Made by a program: the position numbers and the translations under genes
Shown: piece by piece, positions 40,883-51,233 of the stretch
How the letters are laid out: every line of letters starts with the position of its first letter
Numbering within the stretch: the stretch's first letter is position 1
Source: Clostridium lacusfryxellense
GTDB taxonomy: Bacteria; Bacillota; Clostridia; Clostridiales; Clostridiaceae
DNA: 64,000 nt
Reading direction: 5' to 3'
Assembly (NCBI RefSeq): GCF_018861735.1
Contig: NZ_JAHLEB010000012.1
Location: 40,348-104,347 of the forward strand
The notes under the pieces: model-generated
The model's database searches: none
What the model saw: the letters and a program-made list of their open reading frames with translations, nothing else
Told to the model about the DNA's origin: nothing

Positions 40883-43800
40883 TTAATGTTCATCATTAAA
40901 ATCATTAAGTTCTAAGTCTTCACCAAAATCTTCTAATGGTACTTCATCATAATTTATATCAACATCTACTTCCTCATCTTCATCGATGAGTTCAATGTAC
41001 TCTTCAGTTGGTGATTCAGGCACTACATCTTCTGAACCTTCTATATTAACATTTAAATTTAATTCTTCCATTTCATCATCAACTGATTCTTTAAGTTTAA
41101 TTTCTTCTAAATCATCAGTAAGAACTTTAACATTAAGACATAACGCTTGTAATTCCTTTATAAGAACCTTAAATGACTCCGGTACTCCTGGCTCTGGAAT
41201 ATTCTCACCTTTTACAATTGCCTCATATGTTTTAACTCTACCAACAACATCATCAGATTTAACTGTTAGAATCTCTTGTAGTGTGTGGGCTGAACCATAT
41301 GCTTCTAACGCCCATACTTCCATTTCTCCGAATCTTTGGCCACCAAACTGTGCTTTACCACCTAATGGTTGCTGAGTTACTAGAGAATAAGGTCCTGTGG
41401 ATCTAGCATGTATCTTATCATCTACTAGATGATGAAGTTTTAAGATATACATATATCCAACAGTAACTCTGCTGTCTAATGCTTCTCCTGTTCTTCCATC
41501 ATACAAATCAGTTTTTCCATCTGCATCATATCCGGCTTTTATTAAGCACGCTTCAATTTCTTCCTCAAGCGCACCATCAAATACTGGTGTTGCGATGTGC
41601 CAACCAAGTTCGCTAGCTGCCCATCCTAAATGAACTTCTAATACTTGACCTATATTCATACGTGAAGGAACACCAAGTGGATTTAAGCATATTTGAAGTG
41701 CTCTTCCATCAGGTAAAAACGGCATATCCTCTACTGGTAATACTCTTGATATAACTCCTTTATTACCATGTCTTCCTGCCATTTTATCGCCTACAGATAT
41801 TTTTCTCTTTTGTGCTATATAACATCTAACTAGTTCATTAACACCTGGTGGAAGTTCATCGCCATTTTCCCTAGTGAACACCTTAACGTCAACTATTATT
41901 CCAGCTTCGCCATGTGGTACTCTAAGTGAAGTGTCTCTTACTTCTCTTGCCTTTTCACCAAATATTGCTCTTAATAATCTTTCCTCTGCGGTAAGTTCTG
42001 TTTCACCCTTAGGAGTTACTTTACCCACTAGAATATCTCCAGATCTTATCTCAGCACCAATTCTTATTATTCCACCCTCATCTATGTCTTTAAGTGCATC
42101 TTCTCCAACATTAGGGATGTCTCTAGTTATTTCTTCTGGTCCAAGCTTAGTATCTCTTGCTTCTGACTCGTACTCTTCAATATGAACTGAAGTAAATATG
42201 TCATCGCGAACAAGTTCTTCAGATATTAGCATTGCATCCTCATAGTTATAACCTTCCCAAGTTACAAACCCAATACGGATGTTTTTCCCTAAAGCTATTT
42301 CTCCAAGGTCTGTTGAAGGTCCATCTGCAAGTACTGTATTTACTTCAACTTTTTCGCCTTTGTTAACTATAGGTCTCTGATTTATACAAGTACCTTGATT
42401 GGATCTTTTAAATTTAAGTATTTTATAAACATCTAATCCATTGTCTGATTCTCTTCTTACCTTAATTTCATTAGCACTTACATACTCAACCACGCCTGCA
42501 TTTTTAGCTTTAGGAAGAACACCAGAATCTACTGCGGCTCTGTATTCTATTCCTGTACCAACAATTGGAGCCTGTGATTTAAGTAGTGGAACTGCTTGAC
42601 GTTGCATATTAGAACCCATTAGCGCACGACTGGCATCATCATTCTCAAGAAATGGGATCATAGCAGTAGCAACAGAAACTATTTGCCTTGGGGATATATC
42701 CATAAGGTCAACTTCTTCTTTTGGAACAACTAATACTTCTTGTTTAGCTCTTACAGTAATTTTTTTATCTACAAAAGTACCATCCTCACTAATTGGTTCA
42801 CTTGCCTGTGCTACTAAATAAGCATCTTCTTCATCTGCAGTCATGTATATAATTTCATTTGTGACTACTGATGTTTTTTTATCTACAACTCTATAAGGTG
42901 TTTCAATAAATCCATATTCATTAACTTTAGCGTAACTTGCAAGTGAGTTAATAAGTCCTATATTAGGTCCTTCTGGAGTTTCTATAGGACACATTCTGCC
43001 GTAATGTGAGTAATGAACATCTCTAACCTCAAATCCAGCTCTCTCTCTTGAAAGTCCACCTGGTCCTAGTGCAGATAATCTTCTTTTGTTTGTAAGTTCT
43101 GATAATGGATTTGTTTGATCCATGAATTGAGAAAGTTGAGAACTTCCAAAGAATTCTTTAATAGCTGCAGCTACAGGCCTTATGTTGATAAGTGCTTGTG
43201 GTGTTATTCCTTCCTGGTCTTGAATTGTCATTCTTTCTTTTACAACTCTTTCCATTCTTGATAACCCTATTCTGAATTGATTCTGTAAAAGTTCTCCTAC
43301 AGATCTAATTCTTCTATTACCTAAATGATCAATATCATCAATATAACCGATATCGTAAGTTAGTCCTAACTCGTAGCTCACTGTAGCATACATATCATCT
43401 TTAATTATATGTTTTGGTATTAATCTAGTTCTATTTGCTTTAATCTGCTCTTTAATAGATTCTTCATCACTAAAATTATCTAATATCTCTTTAAGTGTTG
43501 GATAATGAACCATTTCCCTAATATTAAGATCAGAAACATCAAAATTAACTACCTTATTAAGGTTGACAAAATGATTTCCTATAACTCTTAAAACTTTATC
43601 CTCTACTTGAAGATCCACTACATTAATTCCTAAATTCTGAATTTCTAAAGCAACTTCTCTGTCTATTTTTTGATCTTTTTCAACTATAACTTCACCTGTA
43701 ACAGGATTTACAATATTCTCAGCAGCAATTTGGTTTGCAATTCTGTGATTAATTGATAGCTTTTTATTGAATTTATATCTACCAACTCTTGACAGATCGT

Positions 43801-44596
43801 ACCTCTTTGCATCAAAGAATAACGAATCAATAAGAGATACCGCACTATCCACTGTAGGTGGTTCGCCTGGTCTTAATCTCTTATATATTTCTATTAAGGC
43901 TTCTTCTCTTGTTTTAGTGTTATCTTTTTCTATTGTAGCTTTTAGTCTTTCTTCTTCACCTAATAACTCATGTAAGTCTAAATCGCTACCATTATCCATC
44001 ATAGCTCTAGCCAAAACACTTATAGGTAGTTTCCTTGTTTTGTCAATTCTAATGTATACAATATCATTAGAATCTGTTTCATACTCAAGCCATGCTCCTC
44101 TGTTTGGAATTACAGTAGCCGAGTAAAGTTTTTTTCCTGTTTTATCAACGGAGTAATTGTAGTAAACACCTGGAGATCTAACCAATTGACTTACTATAAC
44201 TCTTTCTGCTCCATTAATTACAAATGTCCCTTGTGGTGTCATAAGTGGGAAATCTCCCATAAAGACTTCTTGCTCTTTGATTTCACCAGTTTCATTATTA
44301 CGCAATCTAACCTTTACTTTGAGCGGTGCTGCGTAAGTTGTATCTCTTTCTTTACACTGTTCCTCAGTATACTTAATATTATCTATATCAAGTTTATAAC
44401 CTACGAACTCTAAAACAAGATTTCCCGTATAATCTTGTATAGGATTTATGTCGTCAAAAACCTCTTGAAGTCCTTCTTTTAGAAACCAATCATAAGAGTC
44501 TAACTGTATTTCAATTAAATTTGGCATATCAGTTACTTCACTTATTTTTGAGAAACTCATTCTTGTTCTTTTACCTAACTGGACAGGATGTACCAT
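40883..44596 (-). CDS. rpoB: RNA polymerase beta subunit, with Asn at the rifamycin-critical His position
   Basis: The 1237-residue beta subunit. The rifamycin pocket reads [32 protein letters not shown]. Residue 503 is Asn (AAC, 43088-43090), aligning with E. coli His526; Asp516, Ser522 and Ser531 equivalents are unchanged. It starts at 44596 and ends in an acidic tail. It has its own promoter after the rplL terminator. Confidence 0.98.
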   Translation of the reverse strand: MVHPVQLGKRTRMSFSKISEVTDMPNLIEIQLDSYDWFLKEGLQEVFDDINPIQDYTGNLVLEFVGYKLDIDNIKYTEEQCKERDTTYAAPLKVKVRLRNNETGEIKEQEVFMGDFPLMTPQGTFVINGAERVIVSQLVRSPGVYYNYSVDKTGKKLYSATVIPNRGAWLEYETDSNDIVYIRIDKTRKLPISVLARAMMDNGSDLDLHELLGEEERLKATIEKDNTKTREEALIEIYKRLRPGEPPTVDSAVSLIDSLFFDAKRYDLSRVGRYKFNKKLSINHRIANQIAAENIVNPVTGEVIVEKDQKIDREVALEIQNLGINVVDLQVEDKVLRVIGNHFVNLNKVVNFDVSDLNIREMVHYPTLKEILDNFSDEESIKEQIKANRTRLIPKHIIKDDMYATVSYELGLTYDIGYIDDIDHLGNRRIRSVGELLQNQFRIGLSRMERVVKERMTIQDQEGITPQALINIRPVAAAIKEFFGSSQLSQFMDQTNPLSELTNKRRLSALGPGGLSRERAGFEVRDVHYSHYGRMCPIETPEGPNIGLINSLASYAKVNEYGFIETPYRVVDKKTSVVTNEIIYMTADEEDAYLVAQASEPISEDGTFVDKKITVRAKQEVLVVPKEEVDLMDISPRQIVSVATAMIPFLENDDASRALMGSNMQRQAVPLLKSQAPIVGTGIEYRAAVDSGVLPKAKNAGVVEYVSANEIKVRRESDNGLDVYKILKFKRSNQGTCINQRPIVNKGEKVEVNTVLADGPSTDLGEIALGKNIRIGFVTWEGYNYEDAMLISEELVRDDIFTSVHIEEYESEARDTKLGPEEITRDIPNVGEDALKDIDEGGIIRIGAEIRSGDILVGKVTPKGETELTAEERLLRAIFGEKAREVRDTSLRVPHGEAGIIVDVKVFTRENGDELPPGVNELVRCYIAQKRKISVGDKMAGRHGNKGVISRVLPVEDMPFLPDGRALQICLNPLGVPSRMNIGQVLEVHLGWAASELGWHIATPVFDGALEEEIEACLIKAGYDADGKTDLYDGRTGEALDSRVTVGYMYILKLHHLVDDKIHARSTGPYSLVTQQPLGGKAQFGGQRFGEMEVWALEAYGSAHTLQEILTVKSDDVVGRVKTYEAIVKGENIPEPGVPESFKVLIKELQALCLNVKVLTDDLEEIKLKESVDDEMEELNLNVNIEGSEDVVPESPTEEYIELIDEDEEVDVDINYDEVPLEDFGEDLELNDFNDEH

Positions 44597-44774
44597 CAGC
44601 TTTCACCCCTTGCATAAACTAAAATAACCAAAAACACACTTTCCCCTAGGACATTATGCTTCTGGATTCACACATTCTTCATGTTATTATAACCATTTTT
44701 GTATATTTAATTCACTTTAACCAGTAATTTCATTATTTTTAATGACAAACTACTAATTTTCAATGCATTACGCT

Positions 44775-44803
44775 ATATTATCATAATTTTAATTCTATGT
44801 CAA
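44775..44803 (-). promoter_or_regulatory. rpoBC promoter
   Basis: Minus strand TTGACA, 17 bp, TAATAT, just downstream of the rplL terminator and about 175 nt before rpoB. Confidence 0.85.
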
Positions 44804-44813
44804 CATAACGTTT

Positions 44814-44844
44814 TAAAAAAGGGCACTCTTATATAAAAGTACCC
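44814..44844 (-). terminator. Terminator or attenuator after rplL
   Basis: GGGTACTTTTATATAAGAGTGCCC forms a hairpin on the minus strand followed by TTTTTT. It separates rplJL from rpoBC. Confidence 0.85.
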
Positions 44845-44859
44845 TGTTTTATACTGAGA

Positions 44860-45219
44860 TTATTTTATTTCTGCTCCGCCGCCAACTTCTTCAAGTTTAG
44901 CTTTTATAGCTTCTGCATCATCTTTACTTACAGCTTCTTTAATAGTTTTTGGAGCACCATCAACTATATCTTTAGCTTCTTTAAGTCCTAATCCAGTTAA
45001 TTCTCTAACAACTTTAATAACTTTAATTTTGTTAGGGCCTGCACTAGTTAAAACAACATCAAACTCAGTTTTTTCTTCTGCTACAGCTGTAGCAGCTCCT
45101 GCAGCAGCAACTGGTGCTGAAGCACTTACTCCAAATTCTTCTTCACAAGTTTTTACTAGTTCATTTAATTCTAAAACACTCATATCTTTTATAGCTTGAA
45201 TAATTTCTTCTCTTGTCAT
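44860..45219 (-). CDS. rplL: 50S ribosomal protein L7/L12
   Basis: The 119-residue stalk protein that recruits translation GTPases: an N-terminal dimerisation helix, an Ala-rich hinge ([14 protein letters not shown]), and the C-terminal domain with [20 protein letters not shown]. Confidence 0.98.
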   Translation of the reverse strand: MTREEIIQAIKDMSVLELNELVKTCEEEFGVSASAPVAAAGAATAVAEEKTEFDVVLTSAGPNKIKVIKVVRELTGLGLKEAKDIVDGAPKTIKEAVSKDDAEAIKAKLEEVGGGAEIK

Positions 45220-45350
45220 TATAAATGCACCTCCGAATTTTTTTCATATCTATGTTTTGTTTTACCTTTAGAATAACTCTATCACAAATGATAAAGTCAT
45301 GATCTGAATCAATTAAAAACTAATATGTATCTAAGTCTAATATTAAAATA

Positions 45351-45851
45351 TTATTCTACAGATTGTTTTTGTTCTTTAATTGAATTCAATAAGTATGCAA
45401 GATTTGATAATGGAGCTTTGAAGCTTCCAAGTAATTTTGCAATAAGTACATCTCTTGATGGTATTGATGCAAGCTCGTTAACCTGGGCACCATCGAATAT
45501 TTTGCCTTCGATTATAGCTGCTCTAAGTTCTAATTTTTTATGAGTTTTTGCAAACTCTTTTAAAACTCTAGCTGCAACAGTTGCGTCTTCATATCCAAAT
45601 GCTAATGAAATAGATCCTTGTAGGTGAGTTGCTATGCCTTCAATTCCTAATTCCTTAGCTGCTAGAATAACTAAAGTATTTTTATAAACTTTATATTCTA
45701 CCCCAGCTTCTCTAAGATTTTTTCTTAGCTCAGTATCTTCTTCTACATTAAGACCTTGATATTGACTAAGTACTACACCTTTAGCTTTAGCTAATTTTTC
45801 TTTTATTTCTGCTACTTTCACTTCTTTTAATTGTCTGTTATTGCTTAACAT
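45351..45851 (-). CDS. rplJ: 50S ribosomal protein L10
   Basis: A 166-residue stalk base that holds L7/L12 dimers. [21 protein letters not shown] is typical. AGGAGG lies upstream; the L10 leader precedes it. Confidence 0.98.
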   Translation of the reverse strand: MLSNNRQLKEVKVAEIKEKLAKAKGVVLSQYQGLNVEEDTELRKNLREAGVEYKVYKNTLVILAAKELGIEGIATHLQGSISLAFGYEDATVAARVLKEFAKTHKKLELRAAIIEGKIFDGAQVNELASIPSRDVLIAKLLGSFKAPLSNLAYLLNSIKEQKQSVE

Positions 45852-45890
45852 TGTATATCCACCTCCTACCAGTTTTTAAACTGCATTATG

Positions 45891-46010
45891 AAAAATTAAA
45901 GTCTCTCCGCAGACGCGAAGAGACCAAATATCCGTACATAAGTACATTTATTGGAATCCTCGGCAGGCATGTTGTCTTTTACGCTTTCGCACCCACTATC
46001 TACGGAATAT
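45891..46010 (-). promoter_or_regulatory. L10 leader with attenuator hairpin
   Basis: On the minus strand the leader contains GGGTGCGAAAGCG and CTGCCGAGGATTCC, characteristic of the L10 leader, where L10 or L10-L12 binds. A hairpin GGTCTCT..AGAGAC followed by TTTAATTTTTC (45925-45891) looks like the attenuator. It controls rplJ-rplL by feedback. Confidence 0.85.
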
Positions 46011-46060
46011 TATTCATTTAACTTTAAACATTGTAACATGTTTAATCCTGTTTGTCAATA

Positions 46061-46750
46061 CTAGTCTAATACCTTAGCTTGGTTAACCTTTATTCCAGGT
46101 CCCATAGTACTTGAAACTGATACTGATTTTAAGTATTGTCCCTTAGCTGCTGCCGGTTTAGCTTTAACTACTGCTTCCATTAAAGCATGGAAGTTTTCAA
46201 TTAATTTTTCAGCGCCAAATGATTTTTTACCAAGTGGTACATGAATTATAGAAGTCTTATCAACTCTGTATTCAACTTTACCAGCTTTGATTTCATTAAT
46301 TGCTCTAGTAACATCAAATGTAACAGTTCCTGACTTCGGATTTGGCATTAATCCCTTAGGTCCAAGTACTCTACCTAATTTACCAACAACACCCATCATG
46401 TCTGGAGTAGCAACAACTACATCAAATTCAAACCAGTTTTCTTTTTGGATTTTATCAACTAATTCATCATTTCCAACGAAATCTGCTCCTGCAAGTTCTG
46501 CTTCCTTAGCTTTATCGCCTTTAGCAAAAACTAAAACTCTAACTGTTTTACCAGTTCCGTGAGGAAGTACTACTGCACCTCTAACTTGTTGATCTGCATG
46601 TCTTGGATCAACTCCAAGGCTTACAGCAAGTTCTATTGTTTCATCAAATTTAGCTTTAGATGTTTTCACCACAAGATCCATAGCTTCTGCTGGTGTATAT
46701 AAAGCCGCTTTATCTATAAGCTTAGCGCTTTCTATGTAATTCTTTCCCAT
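46061..46750 (-). CDS. rplA: 50S ribosomal protein L1
   Basis: A 229-residue L1-stalk protein that guides exiting t[27 protein letters not shown] and [13 protein letters not shown] are conserved. Between rplK and the L10 leader. Confidence 0.98.
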   Translation of the reverse strand: MGKNYIESAKLIDKAALYTPAEAMDLVVKTSKAKFDETIELAVSLGVDPRHADQQVRGAVVLPHGTGKTVRVLVFAKGDKAKEAELAGADFVGNDELVDKIQKENWFEFDVVVATPDMMGVVGKLGRVLGPKGLMPNPKSGTVTFDVTRAINEIKAGKVEYRVDKTSIIHVPLGKKSFGAEKLIENFHALMEAVVKAKPAAAKGQYLKSVSVSSTMGPGIKVNQAKVLD

Positions 46751-46808
46751 AATAATATCCTCCTTCGTGGTACTAACGGTATTTGCCTCCCACGTAATTA
46801 ATTCAAAA

Positions 46809-47234
46809 TTATTCTTCTACAACTATTCCCATACTTCTTGCTGTTCCAGCTATCATACTCATTGCAGCTTCAATTGATGCTGCATTTAAGTCTGGCATTT
46901 TAAGTTCAGCTATTTCTCTTACTTTAGCCTTAGAAACTGTAGCGATCTTAGTTTTGTTTGGAACACCAGAACCGCTTTCTAAACCAACTGCTTTCTTTAA
47001 TAATATAGCTGCTGGTGGAGTTTTAAGTATAAAACTAAAAGATCTATCTTGATATACAGTAATAACTACTGGTATTATCATACCTGCTTGATCAGAAGTT
47101 TTTGCATTAAATTCTTTACAGAATCCCATGATATTAACTCCGTGTTGTCCAAGTGCTGGTCCAACTGGTGGTGCCGGAGTAGCTTTCCCTGCTGGAAGTT
47201 GAAGTTTTATCATTCCTGTTATTTTCTTAGCCAT
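46809..47234 (-). CDS. rplK: 50S ribosomal protein L11
   Basis: A 141-residue protein of the GTPase centre, starting at ATG 47234 ([16 protein letters not shown]), with AGGAGG upstream. [19 protein letters not shown] is intact. A 16-residue upstream extension is unsupported. Confidence 0.98.
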   Translation of the reverse strand: MAKKITGMIKLQLPAGKATPAPPVGPALGQHGVNIMGFCKEFNAKTSDQAGMIIPVVITVYQDRSFSFILKTPPAAILLKKAVGLESGSGVPNKTKIATVSKAKVREIAELKMPDLNAASIEAAMSMIAGTARSMGIVVEE

Positions 47235-47310
47235 GAATATATACCTCCTATATTGTGGTAATCGGATTAAAAATCCTCCCACTTACTAAAACTTTCGTTT
47301 TATTTAGTGC

Positions 47311-47832
47311 TTAGTCTAATTTTTGTATCTGATTGAATTCTAATTCAACAGGTGTTTCCCTGCCAAACATGTTTATAAGTGCTTTTACTTTTTGCTTTTC
47401 CAAATGAATTTCTTGTATTAAAGCAACAAATCCTTCTAGTGGTCCAAATGTTACCTGAATGTTCTCACCTACAACGTAGTCAACAACTATAGATTTTTCT
47501 GCTATTCCCATAGTTCTAACTTCATCTTCTGTAAGAGCAACTGGTTTAGAACCAGGTCCTACGAACCCTGTTACACCTCTGGTATTTCTAACTATATACC
47601 AAGATTCATCTGTCATAAGCATTTTAACCATAACATAACCTGGAAATACTTTTTTAAAAGTTATTTTCTGCTTTCCATCCTTTACTTCAACTACTTCTTC
47701 CATAGGAACCTGAATATCGTGAACAAATTCTTCTAGGTTTCTATTTTCAATTGCCTTTTCTAGGTTGACTTTAACTTTATTTTCATAACCAGAATATGTA
47801 TGTACAACATACCATTTAGCTTTATCTGCCAT
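47311..47832 (-). CDS. nusG: Transcription factor NusG
   Basis: NusG couples RNA polymerase to translation and promotes pausing control. The 173 residues have the NGN domain (KWYVVHTYSGYENKV) and a C-terminal KOW domain (IQVTFGPLEGFVALIQEIH). Its ribosome site lies 30 nt from the ATG, with a GC-rich hairpin between them. Confidence 0.98.
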   Translation of the reverse strand: MADKAKWYVVHTYSGYENKVKVNLEKAIENRNLEEFVHDIQVPMEEVVEVKDGKQKITFKKVFPGYVMVKMLMTDESWYIVRNTRGVTGFVGPGSKPVALTEDEVRTMGIAEKSIVVDYVVGENIQVTFGPLEGFVALIQEIHLEKQKVKALINMFGRETPVELEFNQIQKLD

Positions 47833-47839
47833 AGCTCAA

Positions 47840-47860
47840 GGGGTGGAGTTCTCCGTCCCC
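47840..47860 (-). promoter_or_regulatory. Hairpin between the nusG Shine-Dalgarno and start codon
   Basis: GGGG, AC, GGAG, AA, CTCC, A, CCCC forms two stacked 4-bp GC stems. The SD (GGAGG, 47867-47863) is 30 nt from the ATG (47832); folding removes 21 nt and leaves 9. Confidence 0.65.
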
Positions 47861-47877
47861 GCCCTCCTTCCTTTACC

Positions 47878-48111
47878 TTATTTAAAGATTAGTTTATAGA
47901 GGTTATTAAACCCATAATCCAACAAACCTACAAAGATTACAAAAAGGAAAGAAAAAGTTGCCACTGCCAAAGTTGCCTTTTTAACATCTTGTTTTGAAGA
48001 CCACGTTATTCTTTTCGCTTCTGCCTTAAGTTCCCTGAAAAACTTTCCTAAACCTTTTTGGTTTGAATTTTTCTTTACTTTAACATTCCCAGTAACAGCC
48101 ATTCTATTCAC
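47878..48111 (-). CDS. secE: Preprotein translocase subunit SecE
   Basis: A 77-residue translocon subunit with a basic N-terminus, an amphipathic helix FFRELKAEAKRITWSSK, and one membrane helix (about 48-72). A start at MNRMAVTGN or four codons later is possible. Between rpmG and nusG. Confidence 0.95.
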   Translation of the reverse strand: MNRMAVTGNVKVKKNSNQKGLGKFFRELKAEAKRITWSSKQDVKKATLAVATFSFLFVIFVGLLDYGFNNLYKLIFK

Positions 48112-48139
48112 ATCCCCACTGTTTTGTGTTTATGCTGTA

Positions 48140-48289
48140 TTATTTTGTTTCTTTATGAAGTGTATGTTTGTGGCAGAACTTACAGTATTTCTTCATTTCT
48201 ATTCTGTCTGGGTTATTCTTTTTGTTTTTCATTGTATTGTAATTTCTTTGTTTGCAATCATTGCAAGCTAAAGTTACTTTTACTCTCAC
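48140..48289 (-). CDS. rpmG: 50S ribosomal protein L33 (zinc-binding form)
   Basis: A 49-residue protein read from GTG 48289 (then [16 protein letters not shown]), with GGGAGGTG 6 nt upstream. Cys pairs CNDC and CKFC mark the C+ form. Short and without an ATG at the start, so easily missed. Confidence 0.96.
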   Translation of the reverse strand: MRVKVTLACNDCKQRNYNTMKNKKNNPDRIEMKKYCKFCHKHTLHKETK

Positions 48290-48380
48290 AATCTACACCT
48301 CCCGGTTTTACATTTATTTAAGAAAGCTCATGCTTATTAAGCGCTAAGCCATCTTTAGCATTTTTTTGTTTTACTTAAAT

Positions 48381-48409
48381 AATCTATCACAATTCAACAC
48401 ATATGTCAA
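48381..48409 (-). promoter_or_regulatory. rpmG-secE-nusG promoter
   Basis: Minus strand TTGACA, 17 bp, TAGATT. It lies after a GGATTAG/CTAATCC hairpin downstream of tuf copy 2. It likely serves rpmG, secE, nusG and possibly rplK-rplA. Confidence 0.75.
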
Positions 48410-48496
48410 TGGATTAGTTAAAGGTGATTTTATTTAACAACCTTTTGCTCCTAATCCACAACATATCTTTGCTTTGCTATGATTTTTTTGTTTATA

Positions 48497-49690
48497 TTAT
48501 TTAACTATTGAAGTAACAACTCCTGATCCTACCGTTCTTCCACCTTCTCTGATTGCAAATCTTAATCCCTCATCCATTGCTACTTGAGTTATTAATTCAA
48601 CATTCATGTCTATGTGATCTCCTGGCATTACCATTTCCATTCCGTCTGGTAATTTTATTGATCCTGTTACATCAGTTGTTCTGAAATAAAATTGTGGTCT
48701 GTATCCGTCGAAGAATGGAGTATGTCTTCCGCCTTCTTCTTTTTTAAGTACATATACTTGACCTACAAATTTAGCATGTGGATGTATTGAACCTGGTTTT
48801 GAAAGTACTTGACCTCTTTGAATATCTGCTCTTTGTACTCCTCTTAATAAAGCTCCAATATTATCTCCTGCCATTGCTTGATCTAGAAGTTTTCTAAACA
48901 TTTCAACTCCTGTACATACAACTTTTCTCTTATCTTCGCTAAGTCCAACGATTTCAACTTCTTCTCCAACTTTAAGTATCCCAGTTTCAACTCTTCCTGT
49001 TGCAACTGTTCCTCTACCTGTGATTGTGAATACATCTTCTATTGGCATTAAGAATGGTTTGTCTGTTGCTCTTGCTGGTGTTGGAATGTAAGTATCTACT
49101 GCTTCCATCAATTCAAATATGCATTTTGATGCTTCTGGATCTGTTGGGTTTTCTAATGCTTTTAATGCTGATCCTATTATTACTGGAATATCGTCTCCTG
49201 GGAAGTCATACTCACTTAATAATTCTCTTACTTCCATTTCAACAAGTTCTAATAATTCTGGATCATCTACCATATCTGCTTTGTTCAAGAATACTACTAT
49301 ATAACCTACTCCAACTCTGCTTGCAAGTAATATATGTTCTCTTGTTTGAGGCATTGGACCATCTGCTGCACTAACTACTAGGATTGCTCCGTCCATTTGT
49401 GCTGCTCCTGTGATCATGTTCTTTACATAATCTGCATGTCCTGGGCAATCAACATGTGCATAATGTCTATTTTCTGTTTCATATTCAACATGTGCAGTGT
49501 TAATTGTAATTCCTCTTTCTCTTTCCTCTGGTGCTTTATCAATCATGTCAAATCTTGAAGCTTCTGCTAAACCCTTAGTTGCTAGTACTGCTGTTATTGC
49601 AGCTGTTAATGTTGTCTTGCCGTGATCCACGTGTCCTACTGTTCCAATATTTACATGTGGCTTGTTTCTTTCAAATTTTACCTTTGCCAT
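48497..49690 (-). CDS. tuf: Elongation factor Tu, copy 2
   Basis: A 397-residue protein identical to copy 1. The start is the ATG at 49690 preceded by AAGGAGG; a longer reading frame continues through two tRNA genes and is not coding. Only about five base differences from copy 1 are visible, one near the 3' end and the rest in the first ~120 bp of the gene. It is transcribed with tRNA-Gly and tRNA-Thr. Confidence 0.98.
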   Translation of the reverse strand: MAKVKFERNKPHVNIGTVGHVDHGKTTLTAAITAVLATKGLAEASRFDMIDKAPEERERGITINTAHVEYETENRHYAHVDCPGHADYVKNMITGAAQMDGAILVVSAADGPMPQTREHILLASRVGVGYIVVFLNKADMVDDPELLELVEMEVRELLSEYDFPGDDIPVIIGSALKALENPTDPEASKCIFELMEAVDTYIPTPARATDKPFLMPIEDVFTITGRGTVATGRVETGILKVGEEVEIVGLSEDKRKVVCTGVEMFRKLLDQAMAGDNIGALLRGVQRADIQRGQVLSKPGSIHPHAKFVGQVYVLKKEEGGRHTPFFDGYRPQFYFRTTDVTGSIKLPDGMEMVMPGDHIDMNVELITQVAMDEGLRFAIREGGRTVGSGVVTSIVK

Positions 49691-49770
49691 TTTAAATTCC
49701 TCCTTATTTGAATAATAACACTTTCGCGTTCGTAAACTCATCCTAGTGTACTGTACGACCCTAATAGCTA

Positions 49771-49846
49771 TGGAGCCCATAACCGGGATTGAACCGGTGA
49801 CCTCCACCTTACCAAGGTGACGCTCTGCCGACTGAGCTATATGGGC
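49771..49846 (-). tRNA. tRNA-Thr (anticodon GGT)
   Basis: A 76-nt cloverleaf: acceptor GCCCATA/TATGGGC, D-arm AGCTCAGTCGG, anticodon loop TTGGTAA, T-arm GGTTCAATCCC, encoded CCA end. Nine bases from tRNA-Gly. Confidence 0.97.
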
Positions 49847-49855
49847 ATTTAATTT

Positions 49856-49930
49856 TGGAGCGGGAAACGGGGCTTGAACCCGCGACACCCAGCTTGGGAA
49901 GCTGGTGCTCTACCACTGAGCTACTCCCGC
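49856..49930 (-). tRNA. tRNA-Gly (anticodon CCC)
   Basis: A 75-nt cloverleaf: acceptor GCGGGAG/TTCCCGC, D-arm AGCTCAGTGGTAGAGC, anticodon stem CCAGC/GCTGG with loop TTCCCAA, T-arm GGTTCAAGCCC, encoded CCA. The anticodon CCC reads GGG, a rare codon in such AT-rich genomes. Confidence 0.96.
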
Positions 49931-49964
49931 TGACGTACAACTTAAAGCTATACACCAGTTATTA

Positions 49965-49993
49965 ATTTTACTATTGATTGTTTTTTTTGTCAA
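49965..49993 (-). promoter_or_regulatory. tRNA-Gly / tRNA-Thr / tuf promoter
   Basis: Minus strand TTGACA, 17 bp, TAAAAT, about 25 nt before tRNA-Gly. Confidence 0.85.
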
Positions 49994-50000
49994 TACATTT

Positions 50001-50642
50001 TCATCTTTTACTTAGACATTTTTCTAATTTTCTTTTAACTCTTTGAAGGGCATTATCAATGGACTTCGCATGCCTATCTAAATCGCATGCAATCTCTTGA
50101 TAAGATTTACCATCTAAGTATGACATAAGTACTTCCATTTCAAGTTCTGACAAAACTTGGCCAATTTCATTTTGAATACTAATTACTTCCTCGCGACTTA
50201 TAACTAATTCTTCCGGATCAGTAATCTTAGCACCCGATAGCACATCTAATAATGTTCTGTCTGATTCCTCGTCATATATCGGTTTGTTTAAAGATATATA
50301 TGTATTAAGGGGAATATGTTTTTGGCGGGTTGCTGTTTTTATTGCCGTAATTATCTGCCTTGTAACACAAATCTCTGCAAAAGCCCTAAATGAGGATAAT
50401 CTATCTGCCTTAAAGTCTCTAATACCCTTATAGAGACCAATCATTCCCTCTTGATAGATATCTTCTTTATCAGCTCCAATCAAAAAATATGATTTAGCTT
50501 TTGCTTTTACAAAGTTTTTGTATTTATTAATCAAATACTCTTGTGCTCGAACATTGTTATTTTGTGCTTCAATAACTACTTCTTCATCCAATCTTTCCTC
50601 AAAGCTTGAACTACTCATACTAGCTCTAATGATTTTCTCCAA
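50001..50642 (-). CDS. sigH: RNA polymerase sigma factor SigH
   Basis: SigH directs early sporulation and stationary-phase genes. I start at TTG 50642 (then EKIIRASMSSS) since GGAGGGG is 6 nt upstream; the ATG at 50666 is only about 8 nt from the likely transcription start. About 213 residues: region 2 YINKYKNF..AKSYFLIGADKEDIYQEGMIGLYKGIRDF and region 4 SYLDGKSYQEIACDL with HTH. It lies next to the Rae1-like nuclease and rlmB, the usual neighbourhood. Confidence 0.93.
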   Translation of the reverse strand: MEKIIRASMSSSSFEERLDEEVVIEAQNNNVRAQEYLINKYKNFVKAKAKSYFLIGADKEDIYQEGMIGLYKGIRDFKADRLSSFRAFAEICVTRQIITAIKTATRQKHIPLNTYISLNKPIYDEESDRTLLDVLSGAKITDPEELVISREEVISIQNEIGQVLSELEMEVLMSYLDGKSYQEIACDLDRHAKSIDNALQRVKRKLEKCLSKR

Positions 50643-50680
50643 CAATATCCCCTCCAAACCAACCATGTGACATATAGATT

Positions 50681-50710
50681 ATTATACCTTAGAGCAATTT
50701 GTATAGTCAA
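50681..50710 (-). promoter_or_regulatory. sigH promoter
   Basis: Minus strand TTGACT, 18 bp, TATAAT, between the nuclease gene and sigH. It fits sigma-A, which suggests vegetative expression. Confidence 0.8.
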
Positions 50711-50716
50711 GCATAT

Positions 50717-51226
50717 TCAACGGCTCCTTCGAATTTTTTCAAGTTTTTGTAATGTTTCATTATCTATTCGCTCATCCAACCTATTTCGTTTATCCAATTG
50801 ATTTTTTTCAATATTAATCCGGATTTTTTTCTGAGTACTAATTACTTCATGGTAAAATTCAATTGAAGACATTCGAATAGCACCTCTTTGAAATGTAACT
50901 TGCTGCTCTAATGAGTCTGATGTAACAACACAGACTTCAGATTTTCGTCCTATGTTGTTAACCATTCTTTCAATGTAATCATCAGCTGTTTCGCCCTCTT
51001 TTGTAAAAACCACAATTAAATTCCCTTGCGTTTCTTTTTTTTGAAGGCTACCTTTAACCAGTTGTGCATCGAAAACTATAAACACCTTATACCCTTTAAA
51101 TCCTGAGTAGTTTTGAAGTGAGTCAATAAGTTCTTGGCGAGAAGACCCATAACTAAAATCTTTTATATTTTTAAGATTCGGCCAGCTATTTATAACATTA
51201 TACCCATCAACAAAAATTGTTTTCAC
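50717..51226 (-). CDS. NYN-domain ribonuclease, Rae1/YacP family
   Basis: A 169-residue protein with the PIN-like NYN fold. MKTIFVDGYNVINSWPNL carries a metal-binding Asp; VFDAQ and ETADDYIERM hold further acidic residues and VVTSD another. The B. subtilis homolog (Rae1) cuts mRNA in the ribosomal A site. The gene starts 8 bp after rlmB, in the classic rlmB-yacP-sigH order. Confidence 0.93.
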   Translation of the reverse strand: MKTIFVDGYNVINSWPNLKNIKDFSYGSSRQELIDSLQNYSGFKGYKVFIVFDAQLVKGSLQKKETQGNLIVVFTKEGETADDYIERMVNNIGRKSEVCVVTSDSLEQQVTFQRGAIRMSSIEFYHEVISTQKKIRINIEKNQLDKRNRLDERIDNETLQKLEKIRRSR

Positions 51227-51233
51227 TTTTAAC

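Noticed and set aside
49042..49374. 110-codon plus-strand frame identical in both tuf genes (also 33018-33350)
   Set aside because: Shared only because the tuf genes are duplicates; it is an antisense shadow.
49691..49888. N-terminal extension of tuf copy 2 of about 66 residues
   Set aside because: The frame runs through the tRNA-Thr gene and into tRNA-Gly; EF-Tu starts at 49690 with a proper ribosome site.
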